64,000 bases of DNA, taken from the NCBI GenBank assembly GCA_964420605.1, contig CAYQUC010000004.1, positions 30,194 to 94,193 of the forward strand, written 5' to 3'. The notes beneath the pieces were generated by a model that saw only the letters and a program-made list of their open reading frames with translations, was not told the DNA's origin and did no database searches. This DNA is from CAYQUC01 sp964420605. Its GTDB lineage: Bacteria > Pseudomonadota > Gammaproteobacteria > UBA6429 > Thiohalophilaceae. Below, piece by piece: positions 26,668-35,851 of the stretch (positions are counted from its first letter, which is position 1; the number at the start of each line of letters is the position of its first letter). A program made the position numbers and the translations under genes.

Positions 26668-28008
26668 TTATTTAATGTCAAATTGATTAAGTTTGGTTGC
26701 CGCTATTTTTCCACTTATAATAGCGCCTTCTATTGTAGCGGGTAAATTAGTATTTGTGTAATCACCGCATAACCATAGTCCGTTAACCGGTGTTTCATTG
26801 TTTGGTCTAATATTTGATATGTTAACAACGCAGCTGAAGGTCGCGCGTTTTTCCCTGACCACTTTAGCGTTTATTGGTGCTGGCCACTCAGGGAACAACT
26901 GTGCTATTTCAGACTGCACTTTTTTGATAAGGCTATCATTATCTAATTGCATGTGTTGCCCATTAGCGCTAATGATTGCAGCCATTAGTCCTTCTTGGTT
27001 TGCCATTTTTCGATCAAAAAGCCACTGTAAGGTTGTTCCCCAAGAACCTATCATTGTTTGATCCATGGTAACGTTTTTTGGGTATTGATAATAGATTGTG
27101 CAAATCGGTTGATAATCGATTTGGTATAGCGGTTTTATGGTATTTTGTAATTCAATATGTTCTGACAGTAGCTTTACACAGGCGTATGGTGGAAGTGCAA
27201 TAATTAGATTTTTTGTAGGGATTAACTTGTCATTAACTATAATTGCTTCAATAGCATTTTTATTAATAATTAACTTGCTTACACGAGAAGATAGTTCAAT
27301 ATTACTGCCTGCTTTTTCTAAATAATTTTTCGCTGGAATCGGTAATAAGTCGCTTAGGTTACTAGTTGTGAACAAAAAGTCACTATCCATTTTGTTACCA
27401 AGTAAAGACTTTTTTAACACAGTAATAAAAACTCGAGCAGAGGCATGACTAATAGGTGTATTTAATGTTGCAAGACAGAGCGGTTCCCACAAAGCTTTGA
27501 TTAATTTTAAGGGCTGACTATAACGTAACAATAATTCAGACACACTAATATCAGCATCGTTAAGTATTGAATCTTTCGACAGACAATAACTGAAATACAT
27601 TGCTCGATATTTTTGTGTTAATGACAAACCAGTGCAAAATAATACACCAAAGAATAAATGGAATGGTGATGGTAAATTGTAAGCATTTAACAATAACGAA
27701 TCACCATCTGGTTTCAACATGGTTAACTTTAGCTTGTGGCGTTTAAGGTGCTGCTCAATGTTGTTGGATATTAAACGTAATAAGTTAAATGTCTCATGAT
27801 ACGCGCCAATTAAAATATGCTGGCCATTATCAACTTCAGGAAAACTGTGACTGTCAAGTTTAATGCTACGTGCACGACCCCCTATCTGTTTTGCAGACTC
27901 ATAAATTGTAACGGAGTAGCCATCGTTAACTAAATAGCACGCAGCACTTAAACCTGACCACCCAGAACCAATAACTACAACTTTTTTATGGTGTAGAGAC
28001 GATGTCAT
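26668..28008 (-). CDS. hpnE: Squalene-forming FAD-dependent desaturase HpnE
   Basis: 446-residue amine-oxidase-fold flavoprotein that converts hydroxysqualene to squalene. The N-terminal dinucleotide motif is VVVIGSGWSGLSAACYL, then ESAKQIGGRARSI; the C-terminal FAD-binding segment is GLWLCGDYTNTNLPATIEGAIISGK. It follows hpnD with a 4-base overlap. HpnC, HpnD and HpnE together replace the eukaryotic squalene synthase, feeding hopanoid synthesis; the cyclase gene (shc) is not in the window. Confidence 0.93.
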   Translation of the reverse strand: MTSSLHHKKVVVIGSGWSGLSAACYLVNDGYSVTIYESAKQIGGRARSIKLDSHSFPEVDNGQHILIGAYHETFNLLRLISNNIEQHLKRHKLKLTMLKPDGDSLLLNAYNLPSPFHLFFGVLFCTGLSLTQKYRAMYFSYCLSKDSILNDADISVSELLLRYSQPLKLIKALWEPLCLATLNTPISHASARVFITVLKKSLLGNKMDSDFLFTTSNLSDLLPIPAKNYLEKAGSNIELSSRVSKLIINKNAIEAIIVNDKLIPTKNLIIALPPYACVKLLSEHIELQNTIKPLYQIDYQPICTIYYQYPKNVTMDQTMIGSWGTTLQWLFDRKMANQEGLMAAIISANGQHMQLDNDSLIKKVQSEIAQLFPEWPAPINAKVVREKRATFSCVVNISNIRPNNETPVNGLWLCGDYTNTNLPATIEGAIISGKIAATKLNQFDIK

Positions 28009-28871
28009 TTGGTCTTAGTAATTTTATTATGTCTTTTGTTTTCTCTGCGAACAGTTTTCCAGGCTATCCATAATTTTTTTAGTGCAGGCAGAGAAGTGCG
28101 TTTATCAAGTACGGGGTAATTATTACGTTGAATTTTTTCTAAAGTTGATTTATAAATTTCAGACATTACTATTCCGGTGCATTGTTGATAACGATCTTGC
28201 TCTGGTAGTAATGACATAGCCTTATTGTAATATTCATGTGAACGAGCTGCTTGGTATTCAAATAGTTTAAGACAGTTTTGTTGATTATTGTTCTTTAATA
28301 TATTATCTTCAGTAACAGAAAATTGTTCTAGTTCGTCTAAGGGGATGTAGATGCGGTTACGTTGAGCATCTTCTTTTACATCGCGTAAAATGTTGGTTAA
28401 TTGAAATGCCATTCCTAGGTTATGTGCGTATTTAAGCGTTAATTTATCAGTGTAACCAAAAATTTCTGCGGCTATAAGCCCAACCACGCTCGCAACGCGA
28501 TAACAGTATAGCGATAACTCTGAAAATGTTTGATAACGGTGAATATTTAAATCCATTTTCATGCCGTCAATTATTTCTTGAAAATATTCTTGCGGAAGAT
28601 CAAAGTCTTTTAATGTTGTACTAAGGGCTTTGGTAACAGGGTGTTGGGCTTTATCGTTATAAAGAGCAGCAACTTCGTTTTGCCACCAGTCTAGTTTTTG
28701 TTGTGCAATGTCAATGTTAATACATTCATCAACTACGTCATCAACTTCACGACAAAACGCATAAACAGCCGTGATGGCTTTACGCTTAATAGGAGGTAAA
28801 AACAGAAAGCTATAATAAAAGCTTGAGCCACTTTTAGCGGTTTTTTCTTGGCAATATTCTTCTGGTGTCAT
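28005..28871 (-). CDS. hpnD: Presqualene diphosphate synthase HpnD
   Basis: 288-residue trans-isoprenyl diphosphate synthase-like enzyme that joins two farnesyl diphosphates into presqualene diphosphate. The first aspartate-rich motif is CREVDDVVDE near residue 40, and the second is NILRDVKEDAQRNRIYIP near residue 160, both as in HpnD. GSSFYYSFLFLP at the N-terminus is also diagnostic. It lies between hpnC (8-base gap) and hpnE (4-base overlap). Confidence 0.94.
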   Translation of the reverse strand: MTPEEYCQEKTAKSGSSFYYSFLFLPPIKRKAITAVYAFCREVDDVVDECINIDIAQQKLDWWQNEVAALYNDKAQHPVTKALSTTLKDFDLPQEYFQEIIDGMKMDLNIHRYQTFSELSLYCYRVASVVGLIAAEIFGYTDKLTLKYAHNLGMAFQLTNILRDVKEDAQRNRIYIPLDELEQFSVTEDNILKNNNQQNCLKLFEYQAARSHEYYNKAMSLLPEQDRYQQCTGIVMSEIYKSTLEKIQRNNYPVLDKRTSLPALKKLWIAWKTVRRENKRHNKITKTK

Positions 28872-28879
28872 AATCGATT

Positions 28880-29740
28880 TTACTCGTAATTAAACAAAGC
28901 ACGATTAAATATCCAAAAGCCATCTTGCCATTTCAACCGTGGTCTAGTAAATATGTCGGTTTGATTTGATGATAATTTTTGAATAATTAGATTTGCTGAT
29001 ACTACGGTTAATTTTATTTCAAATCCAACTCTACCAGGTAATACGCGTCCTAAAGGTTTGCCAAAATCTAACATTTCTTGTACTTGTGATAATAGTGAAT
29101 TTATAAGCTGTCGCATTTCTGTTGATTGAGATTTATCTCGGACATCTGACTCATTTACATTGAATTTTTGCATTTCGTCAATTGGTAAATAAATTCTACT
29201 GGATTCAGTGTAATCTTGTTCTATGTCTTGTAAAAAATTAATTATTTGTAATGCCGAACAGACAGCATTCGAGTAAGCGATATTTTCAACGGTTACTGAC
29301 TTAAATAAATGTAATAATAATTGGCCTATGGGGTTAGCTGAGTATTGGCAATAGTCTAATAACTTTTCAAAACTTTGATAGCGATGTACGGTGACATCCA
29401 TTCGAAATGCAGTTAATAAGTCGTGCAATAATGATATCGGTAAATCAAACTGTTCGATAGTATCGGATAATGCGATAAAAACGGGATCATCGATGGTTTT
29501 GCCATATCGAATCATATCCAGTTTCTGGGCCATTTCATCAAGTTGTTTTAATCGTTCCTCATTACTAGCAGTGCCTTCATCTGCAATATCATCGGCTATT
29601 CTGGCAAAGGCATAAATTGCACTAATGGGTTTTCGAATTTTTGATGGTAGCAACCATGATGCAACGGGAAAGTTTTCATAATGACTTTTAACAATATTCA
29701 AACAATATGAATAACTTGATTTAATTTTAGTTTGTTGCAT
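28880..29740 (-). CDS. hpnC: Hydroxysqualene synthase HpnC
   Basis: 286 residues, related to HpnD. ENFPVASWLLPSKIRKPISAIYAFARIADDIADEG carries the first aspartate motif and the FPVAS mark of HpnC; NFLQDIEQDYTESSRIYLP is the second motif. It converts presqualene diphosphate to hydroxysqualene. It is the first gene of the minus-strand operon and is divergent from the small membrane-protein gene at 29843. Confidence 0.93.
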   Translation of the reverse strand: MQQTKIKSSYSYCLNIVKSHYENFPVASWLLPSKIRKPISAIYAFARIADDIADEGTASNEERLKQLDEMAQKLDMIRYGKTIDDPVFIALSDTIEQFDLPISLLHDLLTAFRMDVTVHRYQSFEKLLDYCQYSANPIGQLLLHLFKSVTVENIAYSNAVCSALQIINFLQDIEQDYTESSRIYLPIDEMQKFNVNESDVRDKSQSTEMRQLINSLLSQVQEMLDFGKPLGRVLPGRVGFEIKLTVVSANLIIQKLSSNQTDIFTRPRLKWQDGFWIFNRALFNYE

Positions 29741-29791
29741 TAATCGACAATGTGTTAATTTATAGTAAGTTATACAGCGAAAACAGAATAA

Positions 29792-29820
29792 TTGATATAC
29801 AGTATATATTAAATTAATAT
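29792..29820 (+). promoter_or_regulatory. Sigma-70-type promoter for the small membrane protein
   Basis: TTGATA (29792-29797), a 17-base spacer, TAATAT (29815-29820). The predicted start point is about 15 bases before the ATG at 29843. Spacing is ideal, but the region is very AT-rich, which raises the chance of a random match. Confidence 0.45.
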
Positions 29821-29842
29821 ATCAGTGATAGGTGATAATTTA

Positions 29843-30064
29843 ATGAAAAAAATTAAAATGTTAATTCTCGGAATCATAATAGGCTTATTGTTTGGTCTTT
29901 GGGTTGGTGTGAATATTGGGCGTGATAAACCTATTTTTAGTAATCCATTTGTAGCTAAATCTATTAAAGTTAAAATTCGAGAAACCGGTGAGTCGATTTT
30001 ACAAAAAAGCGGTGAGGTTTTGGAAAGCAGCGGTAAAGCGATTAAAGATTCACTTTCAAAGTAA
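29843..30064 (+). CDS. Small membrane-anchored protein of unknown function
   Basis: 73 residues from the ATG at 29843, which has AGGTGA 7 bases upstream; a GTG at 29825 would add six residues. One N-terminal transmembrane helix (about residues 3-23) is glycine-rich, followed by a charged, probably helical tail (IKVKIRETGESILQKSGEVLESSG). This resembles YtxH-type small anchored helices in layout only. I do not recognise the family. It converges with gph with a 5-base gap. Confidence 0.65.
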   Translation: MKKIKMLILGIIIGLLFGLWVGVNIGRDKPIFSNPFVAKSIKVKIRETGESILQKSGEVLESSGKAIKDSLSK

Positions 30065-30069
30065 AATAG

Positions 30070-30729
30070 TTAATTATTATCAAGCCAGTTAATAATGTCA
30101 TGCGCATGGTGGATGTAGCCATCAGCACCCCATGCCTCTGGTTTATCTGTTTCGCTAATATATCCAAACATCGCAATTAGTGTTTGCATTTCCGCATTCC
30201 TACCGGCTTGAATATCGCGCTCAGCATCACCAATAAAAATGCATTCACTTGGTGTTGATCCTGCTTCTTTACAAGCATGTAACATTGGAGCGGGGTGAGG
30301 TTTTCTAAATTCAAGAGTATCAGATGAAACAATGGTAACTGCACGGTTATATAGCTGAAGTTGTTGTAATAGTGGATTAGTTAAATAGGATGGTTTATTG
30401 GTTACAATTCCCCAATTTAAGCCCCTGGATTCAATAGTATCAAGTACGGTATCGAAGCCTGTAAACAAGCTGGTTTTATTTGCAATATTTTCAGTGTAAT
30501 AATTTAATAGCTCGTCACGGTATTGATTAAAGTCTTTGTGCTTAGCATTCATGTTGAAACCAAATTCAATTAACGCGATTGAGCCATTCGATACATGCGG
30601 CCGTATTTCTTTTAGTGACAGTTCGTCATAGCCATTTTTACGTAAAGTAAAATTCAGTGCATCGGCAAGATCGGGAGCAGTATCAGCTAAGGTGCCATCG
30701 AGATCAAATAAGACAGTTTTGATACTCAT
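30070..30729 (-). CDS. gph: Phosphoglycolate phosphatase (Gph)
   Basis: 219-residue HAD-superfamily phosphatase. Motif I is FDLDGTLADTAPDL with the nucleophile Asp, motif II is in VTNKPS, motif III in FRKPHPAPML and motif IV in IGDAERDIQAGRNA. It removes the phosphate from 2-phosphoglycolate, a product of oxidative DNA repair. The ubiG-gph order, 12 bases apart, is conserved in gammaproteobacteria, with mtaD upstream as in Pseudomonas. Confidence 0.93.
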   Translation of the reverse strand: MSIKTVLFDLDGTLADTAPDLADALNFTLRKNGYDELSLKEIRPHVSNGSIALIEFGFNMNAKHKDFNQYRDELLNYYTENIANKTSLFTGFDTVLDTIESRGLNWGIVTNKPSYLTNPLLQQLQLYNRAVTIVSSDTLEFRKPHPAPMLHACKEAGSTPSECIFIGDAERDIQAGRNAEMQTLIAMFGYISETDKPEAWGADGYIHHAHDIINWLDNN

Positions 30730-30741
30730 GTAAACTTCCAG

Positions 30742-31452
30742 TTAATCAATTTTAGTGCAATGCACTAGGTAGTTGACACTCACGTCATGTCCTAAAGCAT
30801 ATTTTTTGGTAAATAAATTATAAGTCATTCCTGTTAGTTCTCGCACGGACAGTCCAACGTCTCTTGACCACGCTTCTAGTTCAGCGGGAGAGATGAATTT
30901 TTTATAATCGTGAGTTCCTTTTGGTAGCATCTGTAAAAGATATTCAGCCCCTATAATGGCAAATAAATAGGACTTGGGATTACGATTGATTGTCGAAAAG
31001 AAAACATGACCACCAGGTTTTACTAATTGAAAACAGGATTTAATGACTGAATGAGGATCGGGTACGTGTTCGAGCATTTCTAGGCAGGTCACAACGTCAA
31101 ATTTTTGTGGATATTTTTCTGCAAATTCTTCAGCGGTTGCTTGCTGATAGTTAATTTTTACACCTGACTCTAATGCATGTAATTTGGCAACATTTAGCGG
31201 TGCTAGTCCCATATCAATCCCGGTTACAGTAGCACCGGCTAGAGCCATGGATTCTGATAAGATACCGCCACCACAACCAACGTCAATAATTTCTTTATTC
31301 TCTATATTCGCGCGTCGATTAATATAATTTAAGCGTAATGGGTTTATTTCATGTAACGGTTTAAATTCACTGGTTGGATCCCACCAGCGAGAGGCTAGCG
31401 CCTCAAATTTAGCAATCTCAGCTGTGTCGATGTTTTTAGTTGATGATGTCAT
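30742..31452 (-). CDS. ubiG: Ubiquinone biosynthesis O-methyltransferase UbiG
   Basis: 236-residue SAM-dependent methyltransferase that carries out both O-methylations of ubiquinone synthesis. Marks: FEALASRWWDPTSEFKPLHEINPLRL at the N-terminus, the SAM motif VDVGCGGGILSESMA, CLEMLEHVPDP and FFSTINRNPKSYLFAIIGAEY. All are typical. It lies between mtaD and gph on the minus strand, with a 61-base gap after mtaD. Confidence 0.96.
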   Translation of the reverse strand: MTSSTKNIDTAEIAKFEALASRWWDPTSEFKPLHEINPLRLNYINRRANIENKEIIDVGCGGGILSESMALAGATVTGIDMGLAPLNVAKLHALESGVKINYQQATAEEFAEKYPQKFDVVTCLEMLEHVPDPHSVIKSCFQLVKPGGHVFFSTINRNPKSYLFAIIGAEYLLQMLPKGTHDYKKFISPAELEAWSRDVGLSVRELTGMTYNLFTKKYALGHDVSVNYLVHCTKID

Positions 31453-31513
31453 GGTATAAATTATCAGTTTAGTAAAATATTATCTTTGTGCCGCGATTAT
31501 ACACGTATTAGTT

Positions 31514-32833
31514 CTAGTTATTTTGAATTTTATCTCGCCACTGTTTAGCGGCTTGCAGTAATCCTGATAAGTCTAGGGTTGTTAATTCTCTATCGCGAAG
31601 TAAATGTGCGCCGTTGACCCAAACGTGTTTGACTTGTTCTCGTGTACTTGAGTAAATTATCTGTGAGACAGGGTGATAAAGTGGTTGAGTTTCAATGGTA
31701 TTTAAATCTATGGCAACAATATCGGCAGATTTGGACACTTCAATTGAGCCTATGCTATCTTCAAGACCCAGTGCTTTGGCACCATTTATTGTCGCGATTC
31801 GTAAAATTTGTTCAGCGTTTACTGCTTTTGCGTCTTGTGCAACCATTTTTGCGATTAGTGCAGATGTGCGCATTTCTCCGATCATATCAAGATCGTTATT
31901 ACTTGCTGCACCATCAGTACCTAATGCGATATTAATGTCATTATCTAATAGTTTTTGAATAGGGCTAAAACCACTGGCTAATTTAAGGTTGGATTCAGGG
32001 CAGTGGACTATATTGATGCCGTTATTTGCTGCTAAGTTAATATCATCAGCATTCACATGGGTCATGTGTGACGCTATTAATCGAGGTGATAGCAAGCCAA
32101 GCCTATTTAATCGCTCAATCGGGCGCATCTCGTGTATTTTAATAGACTCATTTATTTCAAACTCGGTTTCGTGTAAGTGAATTTGAACTGGAATATCTAA
32201 CTCATCTGCTAACATGGATAGCCTTTTAAGAGCATCGTCGGATACTGTGTAAGGAGCATGTGGCGCAAATGAGGTTTTGATTAAACTGTGGTGTCGCAGC
32301 TTGTCATGTAGTGCTAAACCTTTATTTAGATATTCAGTTTCACTTTGAGCATATGCTGATGGAAAGTTAATAAGAATTAGGCCCAGCATTGCACGTATTC
32401 CAGATTGATCCACAGCAGCAGCAGTATGTTCAGGAAAAAAATACATATCGCTAAAACAGGTGGTACCACCACGTAACATTTCGGCAATTGCGATTTGACT
32501 ACCGGTGAAGACAAATTCGGGGCTTACCCATTTGGATTCTGCCGGCCAAATATGGTTGTTTAACCAGTCCATTAGGGGTAAATCATCGCCCAGTCCACGT
32601 AATAATGTCATTGGGCTATGCCCATGACAGTTTATTAAGCCAGGTATAATAGCGTGATTTGCTAAATGATATTCGGCGTTTGCTTGATATTGGCTATGAG
32701 CGTTGGCTGTTTTTACCAGAGCTAGAATTTTTCCATCGTTAATGGCAATGGAGTGCTCGTGTAAAATATCATTATTATTGTTAACTGTAATAATCCAGTC
32801 AGCATGGATTAATGTGTCAATTGTCTGAGTCAT
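31514..32833 (-). CDS. mtaD: 5-methylthioadenosine/S-adenosylhomocysteine deaminase
   Basis: 439-residue amidohydrolase of the TRZ/ATZ family. Metal ligands are in INCHGHSPMTLLRG, in HLHETEFE, in ASHMTHVN and in LGTDGAASNNDLD. It deaminates methylthioadenosine to methylthioinosine; relatives also act on S-adenosylhomocysteine. In Pseudomonas aeruginosa the same gene precedes ubiG-gph near gyrA, as here. The methylthioinosine product suits the mtnP at 22 kb and then hpt. Confidence 0.92.
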   Translation of the reverse strand: MTQTIDTLIHADWIITVNNNNDILHEHSIAINDGKILALVKTANAHSQYQANAEYHLANHAIIPGLINCHGHSPMTLLRGLGDDLPLMDWLNNHIWPAESKWVSPEFVFTGSQIAIAEMLRGGTTCFSDMYFFPEHTAAAVDQSGIRAMLGLILINFPSAYAQSETEYLNKGLALHDKLRHHSLIKTSFAPHAPYTVSDDALKRLSMLADELDIPVQIHLHETEFEINESIKIHEMRPIERLNRLGLLSPRLIASHMTHVNADDINLAANNGINIVHCPESNLKLASGFSPIQKLLDNDINIALGTDGAASNNDLDMIGEMRTSALIAKMVAQDAKAVNAEQILRIATINGAKALGLEDSIGSIEVSKSADIVAIDLNTIETQPLYHPVSQIIYSSTREQVKHVWVNGAHLLRDRELTTLDLSGLLQAAKQWRDKIQNN

Positions 32834-33228
32834 AGCAATAGAAACTACATGAAAATCTATGTGTTTGACAAGTAATTGTCGTCAGTTAGTTTCTGAGTTG
32901 AAAATTACCTATTTAATGAGTGGCTAGTCGGCTCGTTTGGTAAGAGATACTTTTTTTAGAATAAATGACTTTATGACAAAGTTAAATGAAGTGCTGGCGA
33001 TTAATTTTTTATAAAAACGTAATTATCCGAGTTTAAAAATGACAATAATAAAATAAACCCAGTACTTTTTAAGTCTCAAACACAAAATCAACAGGAGTCT
33101 CTTAAAATCGCTCTCAAGGGTGATTGTACATAGCTAGTTCACTTCACTTTATGGTATAATTTGACCTTTAAAATGCGCTTAAACAGCATGTTCCCAATTA
33201 TAAATTAAATACGATAAAAGTTACCGAA
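32834..33228. other. 395-base intergenic region between mtaD and gyrA
   Basis: Divergent gap that should carry promoters for both directions. I see the extended -10 element for gyrA near its right end (separate entry), and no open reading frame with a ribosome site, RNA gene or strong hairpin. The rest is AT-rich without recognisable structure. Confidence 0.6.
33152..33160 (+). promoter_or_regulatory. gyrA: Extended -10 promoter element for gyrA
   Basis: TGGTATAAT: a perfect TATAAT (33155-33160) preceded by TG and one base, the extended -10 form. No good -35 lies 17 bases upstream. The predicted start point gives a leader of about 60 bases to the gyrA ATG. Confidence 0.55.
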
Positions 33229-35805
33229 ATGATTGATTTTGCAAAGGAAGTCCTCCCGATAAATATCGAAGAGGAAATGAAACAATCCTATCTCGATTAT
33301 GCCATGAGTGTGATTGTAGGGCGTGCCTTACCCGATGTTAGAGATGGGCTTAAGCCGGTACATCGTAGGGTACTTTTTGCGATGCAAGAACTTGGCAATG
33401 AGTGGAATAAGCCTTATAAAAAATCTGCACGTGTTGTTGGTGATGTGATTGGTAAATACCATCCGCACGGCGACACTGCTGTCTATGACACCATCGTTCG
33501 AATGGCGCAACCCTTTTCGTTGCGTTACATGTTAATTGATGGCCAAGGTAACTTTGGTTCAGTTGATGGTGATTCACCGGCTGCAATGCGATATACCGAA
33601 GTTCGTATGTCCAAAATTGCACATCAATTATTATCTGATCTTGATAAAGATACAGTCGATTTTGCTTCAAACTACGATGACTCTGAACAAGAGCCGGTAA
33701 TCATGCCGACCCGAATTCCTAATTTATTAGTTAATGGTTCTTCTGGTATTGCTGTTGGTATGGCAACCAATATACCACCGCATAACTTAACTGAAATTAT
33801 AAACGCTTGTTTGGCCATTATTGAAAAACCGGATATTGATGTTCCGGGATTAATGGAAATTATACCCGGCCCTGATTTTCCAACTGCCGGAATTATCAAT
33901 GGTGCTCGTGGCATCGTAGAAGCGTATCATTCAGGACGCGGTCGAATTTACGTGCGTGGTCGAACTCATATTGAAGTTGACGAGAAATCGGGTAAACAGA
34001 CTATTATAATAACGGAGTTACCGTATCAAGTTAATAAAGCCAGATTACTAGAGCGTATTGCGGAACTGGTTAAAGATAAAAAGCTTGACGGTATAACTGA
34101 ATTACGTGATGAATCTGATAAAGATGGTATGCGCGTGATTATTCAATTACGTCGAGGTGAAGTTGCTGACGTGATGTTAAATAATTTATATCAGTTCACA
34201 CAACTACAAAGTGTGTTTGGTATTAATATGGTTGCGTTAGTTGATGGGCAACCTAAATTATTAAACTTAAAAGCCATTTTAGAATATTTTGTTCGACATC
34301 GTCGTGAGGTTGTTACCCGTCGAACTATTTTCGAATTACGTAAAGCGAGAAAAAAAGCGCATGAGCGTGAAGGTCTTGCTGTCGCATTGGTTAACATCGA
34401 TCCCATTATTGTGCTTATCAAGGCAGCTAAAAACCCGGCAGAGGCAAAGCAACAGTTAGTTGATACTGCCTGGCAGCCGGGTGTTGTTACCGATATGTTA
34501 TCTCGTTCAGGAGCTGATTCTTCTAGACCTGAAGGTTTAGCCGATGAGTTTGGTATGCGCGAAGGGCATTATTATCTTTCACCATCTCAAGCACAAGCAA
34601 TTTTAGATATGCGTTTGCACCGGTTAACCGGTCTAGAACAAGATAAAATTATTGCGGAATATGAAGATTTACTAAGTGTTATTGCTGAGTTACTTAAAAT
34701 TTTATCAAGTACAGAACGACTAATGGAAATCATCCGTGAAGAATTAGAAGCCGTACGTGATGAATTTGGTGATGAGCGACGAACTGAAATTATTTCTTCT
34801 CAAGAAGACTTAACAATTGAAGATTTAATCACTGAAGAAGATGTGGTGGTCACCTTGTCACATGAAGGTTATGTGAAATCTCAATTATTATCCTCATACA
34901 GTGCACAACGTCGTGGTGGCCGAGGCAAAGCGGCAACTTCGGTTAAAGATGAAGATTTCGTTGATAAACTGTTTGTCGCAAATACTCACGATATTATTTT
35001 ATGCTTCTCTAGTAAAGGTAAAGTTTATTGGTTAAAAGTATTTGAGTTACCTCAGGCTGGAAGAACTGCTCGAGGGCGACCCATCATCAATTTATTACCG
35101 TTAGATGAAGGTGAACGTATTAATGCTATTTTACCTATTCGTGAATATGAAGAGAATAAATTTGTATTTTTTACAACGTCATTTGGCACCGTTAAGAAAA
35201 CGCCATTAAAAGATTTTTCTCGACCTCGTTCATCGGGTATTATTGCTATTGATTTACGACAAGATGATCAATTAATAGGCGTTGAAATTACTGATGGTGA
35301 TAAAGACGTTATTTTATTCTCAAGTTCAGGTAAATCGATTCGATTCAATGAAAATGACGTTCGTCCCATGGGGCGTTCAGCTGTTGGCGTGCGTGGTTTG
35401 AAATTACAGCCAGGCCACAGTGTTATTTCAATGATCATATCGGGTGAAGGGTTTGTATTAACGTCTACAGAAAATGGTTTTGGTAAACGTACTGCTATTG
35501 AAGATTATCCTGTGCATGGCCGTGGCGGCCTTGGTGTTATTTCGATTCAAACATCCGAACGCAATGGCGCTGTTACTGGTGTAGAGTTAGTCATAAATGA
35601 AGATGAGATAATGTTAATTACCAATCAGGGAACATTAGTGCGAACCCGTGTTGAAGAAATATCAATAATGGGTCGAAATACTCAAGGTGTAAAACTGATT
35701 AGTTTGAGTAATGATGAAAAGTTAAATGGAATTGAACGTATCGAGATGATTCAATCTGATGATGAGTCTGGTGAAATAGAAAATTCTGAAGAAAGTACCG
35801 ATTAG
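33229..35805 (+). CDS. gyrA: DNA gyrase subunit A
   Basis: 858-residue A subunit of the type II topoisomerase that introduces negative supercoils. The active-site tyrosine is Y122 (AAMRYTEVRM). The quinolone-resistance-determining region reads HPHGDTAVYD, with T83 and D87; Thr at 83 is the natural residue in Pseudomonas too. The C-terminal beta-pinwheel starts after residue 530 and carries the GyrA box QRRGGRG, which marks gyrase rather than topoisomerase IV. It heads the gyrA-serC supraoperon. Confidence 0.98.
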   Translation: MIDFAKEVLPINIEEEMKQSYLDYAMSVIVGRALPDVRDGLKPVHRRVLFAMQELGNEWNKPYKKSARVVGDVIGKYHPHGDTAVYDTIVRMAQPFSLRYMLIDGQGNFGSVDGDSPAAMRYTEVRMSKIAHQLLSDLDKDTVDFASNYDDSEQEPVIMPTRIPNLLVNGSSGIAVGMATNIPPHNLTEIINACLAIIEKPDIDVPGLMEIIPGPDFPTAGIINGARGIVEAYHSGRGRIYVRGRTHIEVDEKSGKQTIIITELPYQVNKARLLERIAELVKDKKLDGITELRDESDKDGMRVIIQLRRGEVADVMLNNLYQFTQLQSVFGINMVALVDGQPKLLNLKAILEYFVRHRREVVTRRTIFELRKARKKAHEREGLAVALVNIDPIIVLIKAAKNPAEAKQQLVDTAWQPGVVTDMLSRSGADSSRPEGLADEFGMREGHYYLSPSQAQAILDMRLHRLTGLEQDKIIAEYEDLLSVIAELLKILSSTERLMEIIREELEAVRDEFGDERRTEIISSQEDLTIEDLITEEDVVVTLSHEGYVKSQLLSSYSAQRRGGRGKAATSVKDEDFVDKLFVANTHDIILCFSSKGKVYWLKVFELPQAGRTARGRPIINLLPLDEGERINAILPIREYEENKFVFFTTSFGTVKKTPLKDFSRPRSSGIIAIDLRQDDQLIGVEITDGDKDVILFSSSGKSIRFNENDVRPMGRSAVGVRGLKLQPGHSVISMIISGEGFVLTSTENGFGKRTAIEDYPVHGRGGLGVISIQTSERNGAVTGVELVINEDEIMLITNQGTLVRTRVEEISIMGRNTQGVKLISLSNDEKLNGIERIEMIQSDDESGEIENSEESTD

Positions 35806-35851
35806 TTTAAAATTAGTATTGAAAAAATTATAATAAGGAGTTTGATGTTCT

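Noticed and set aside
33328..33670. Minus-strand open frames inside gyrA
   Set aside because: They are antisense shadows of the highly conserved gyrA 5' region and carry no protein family features.
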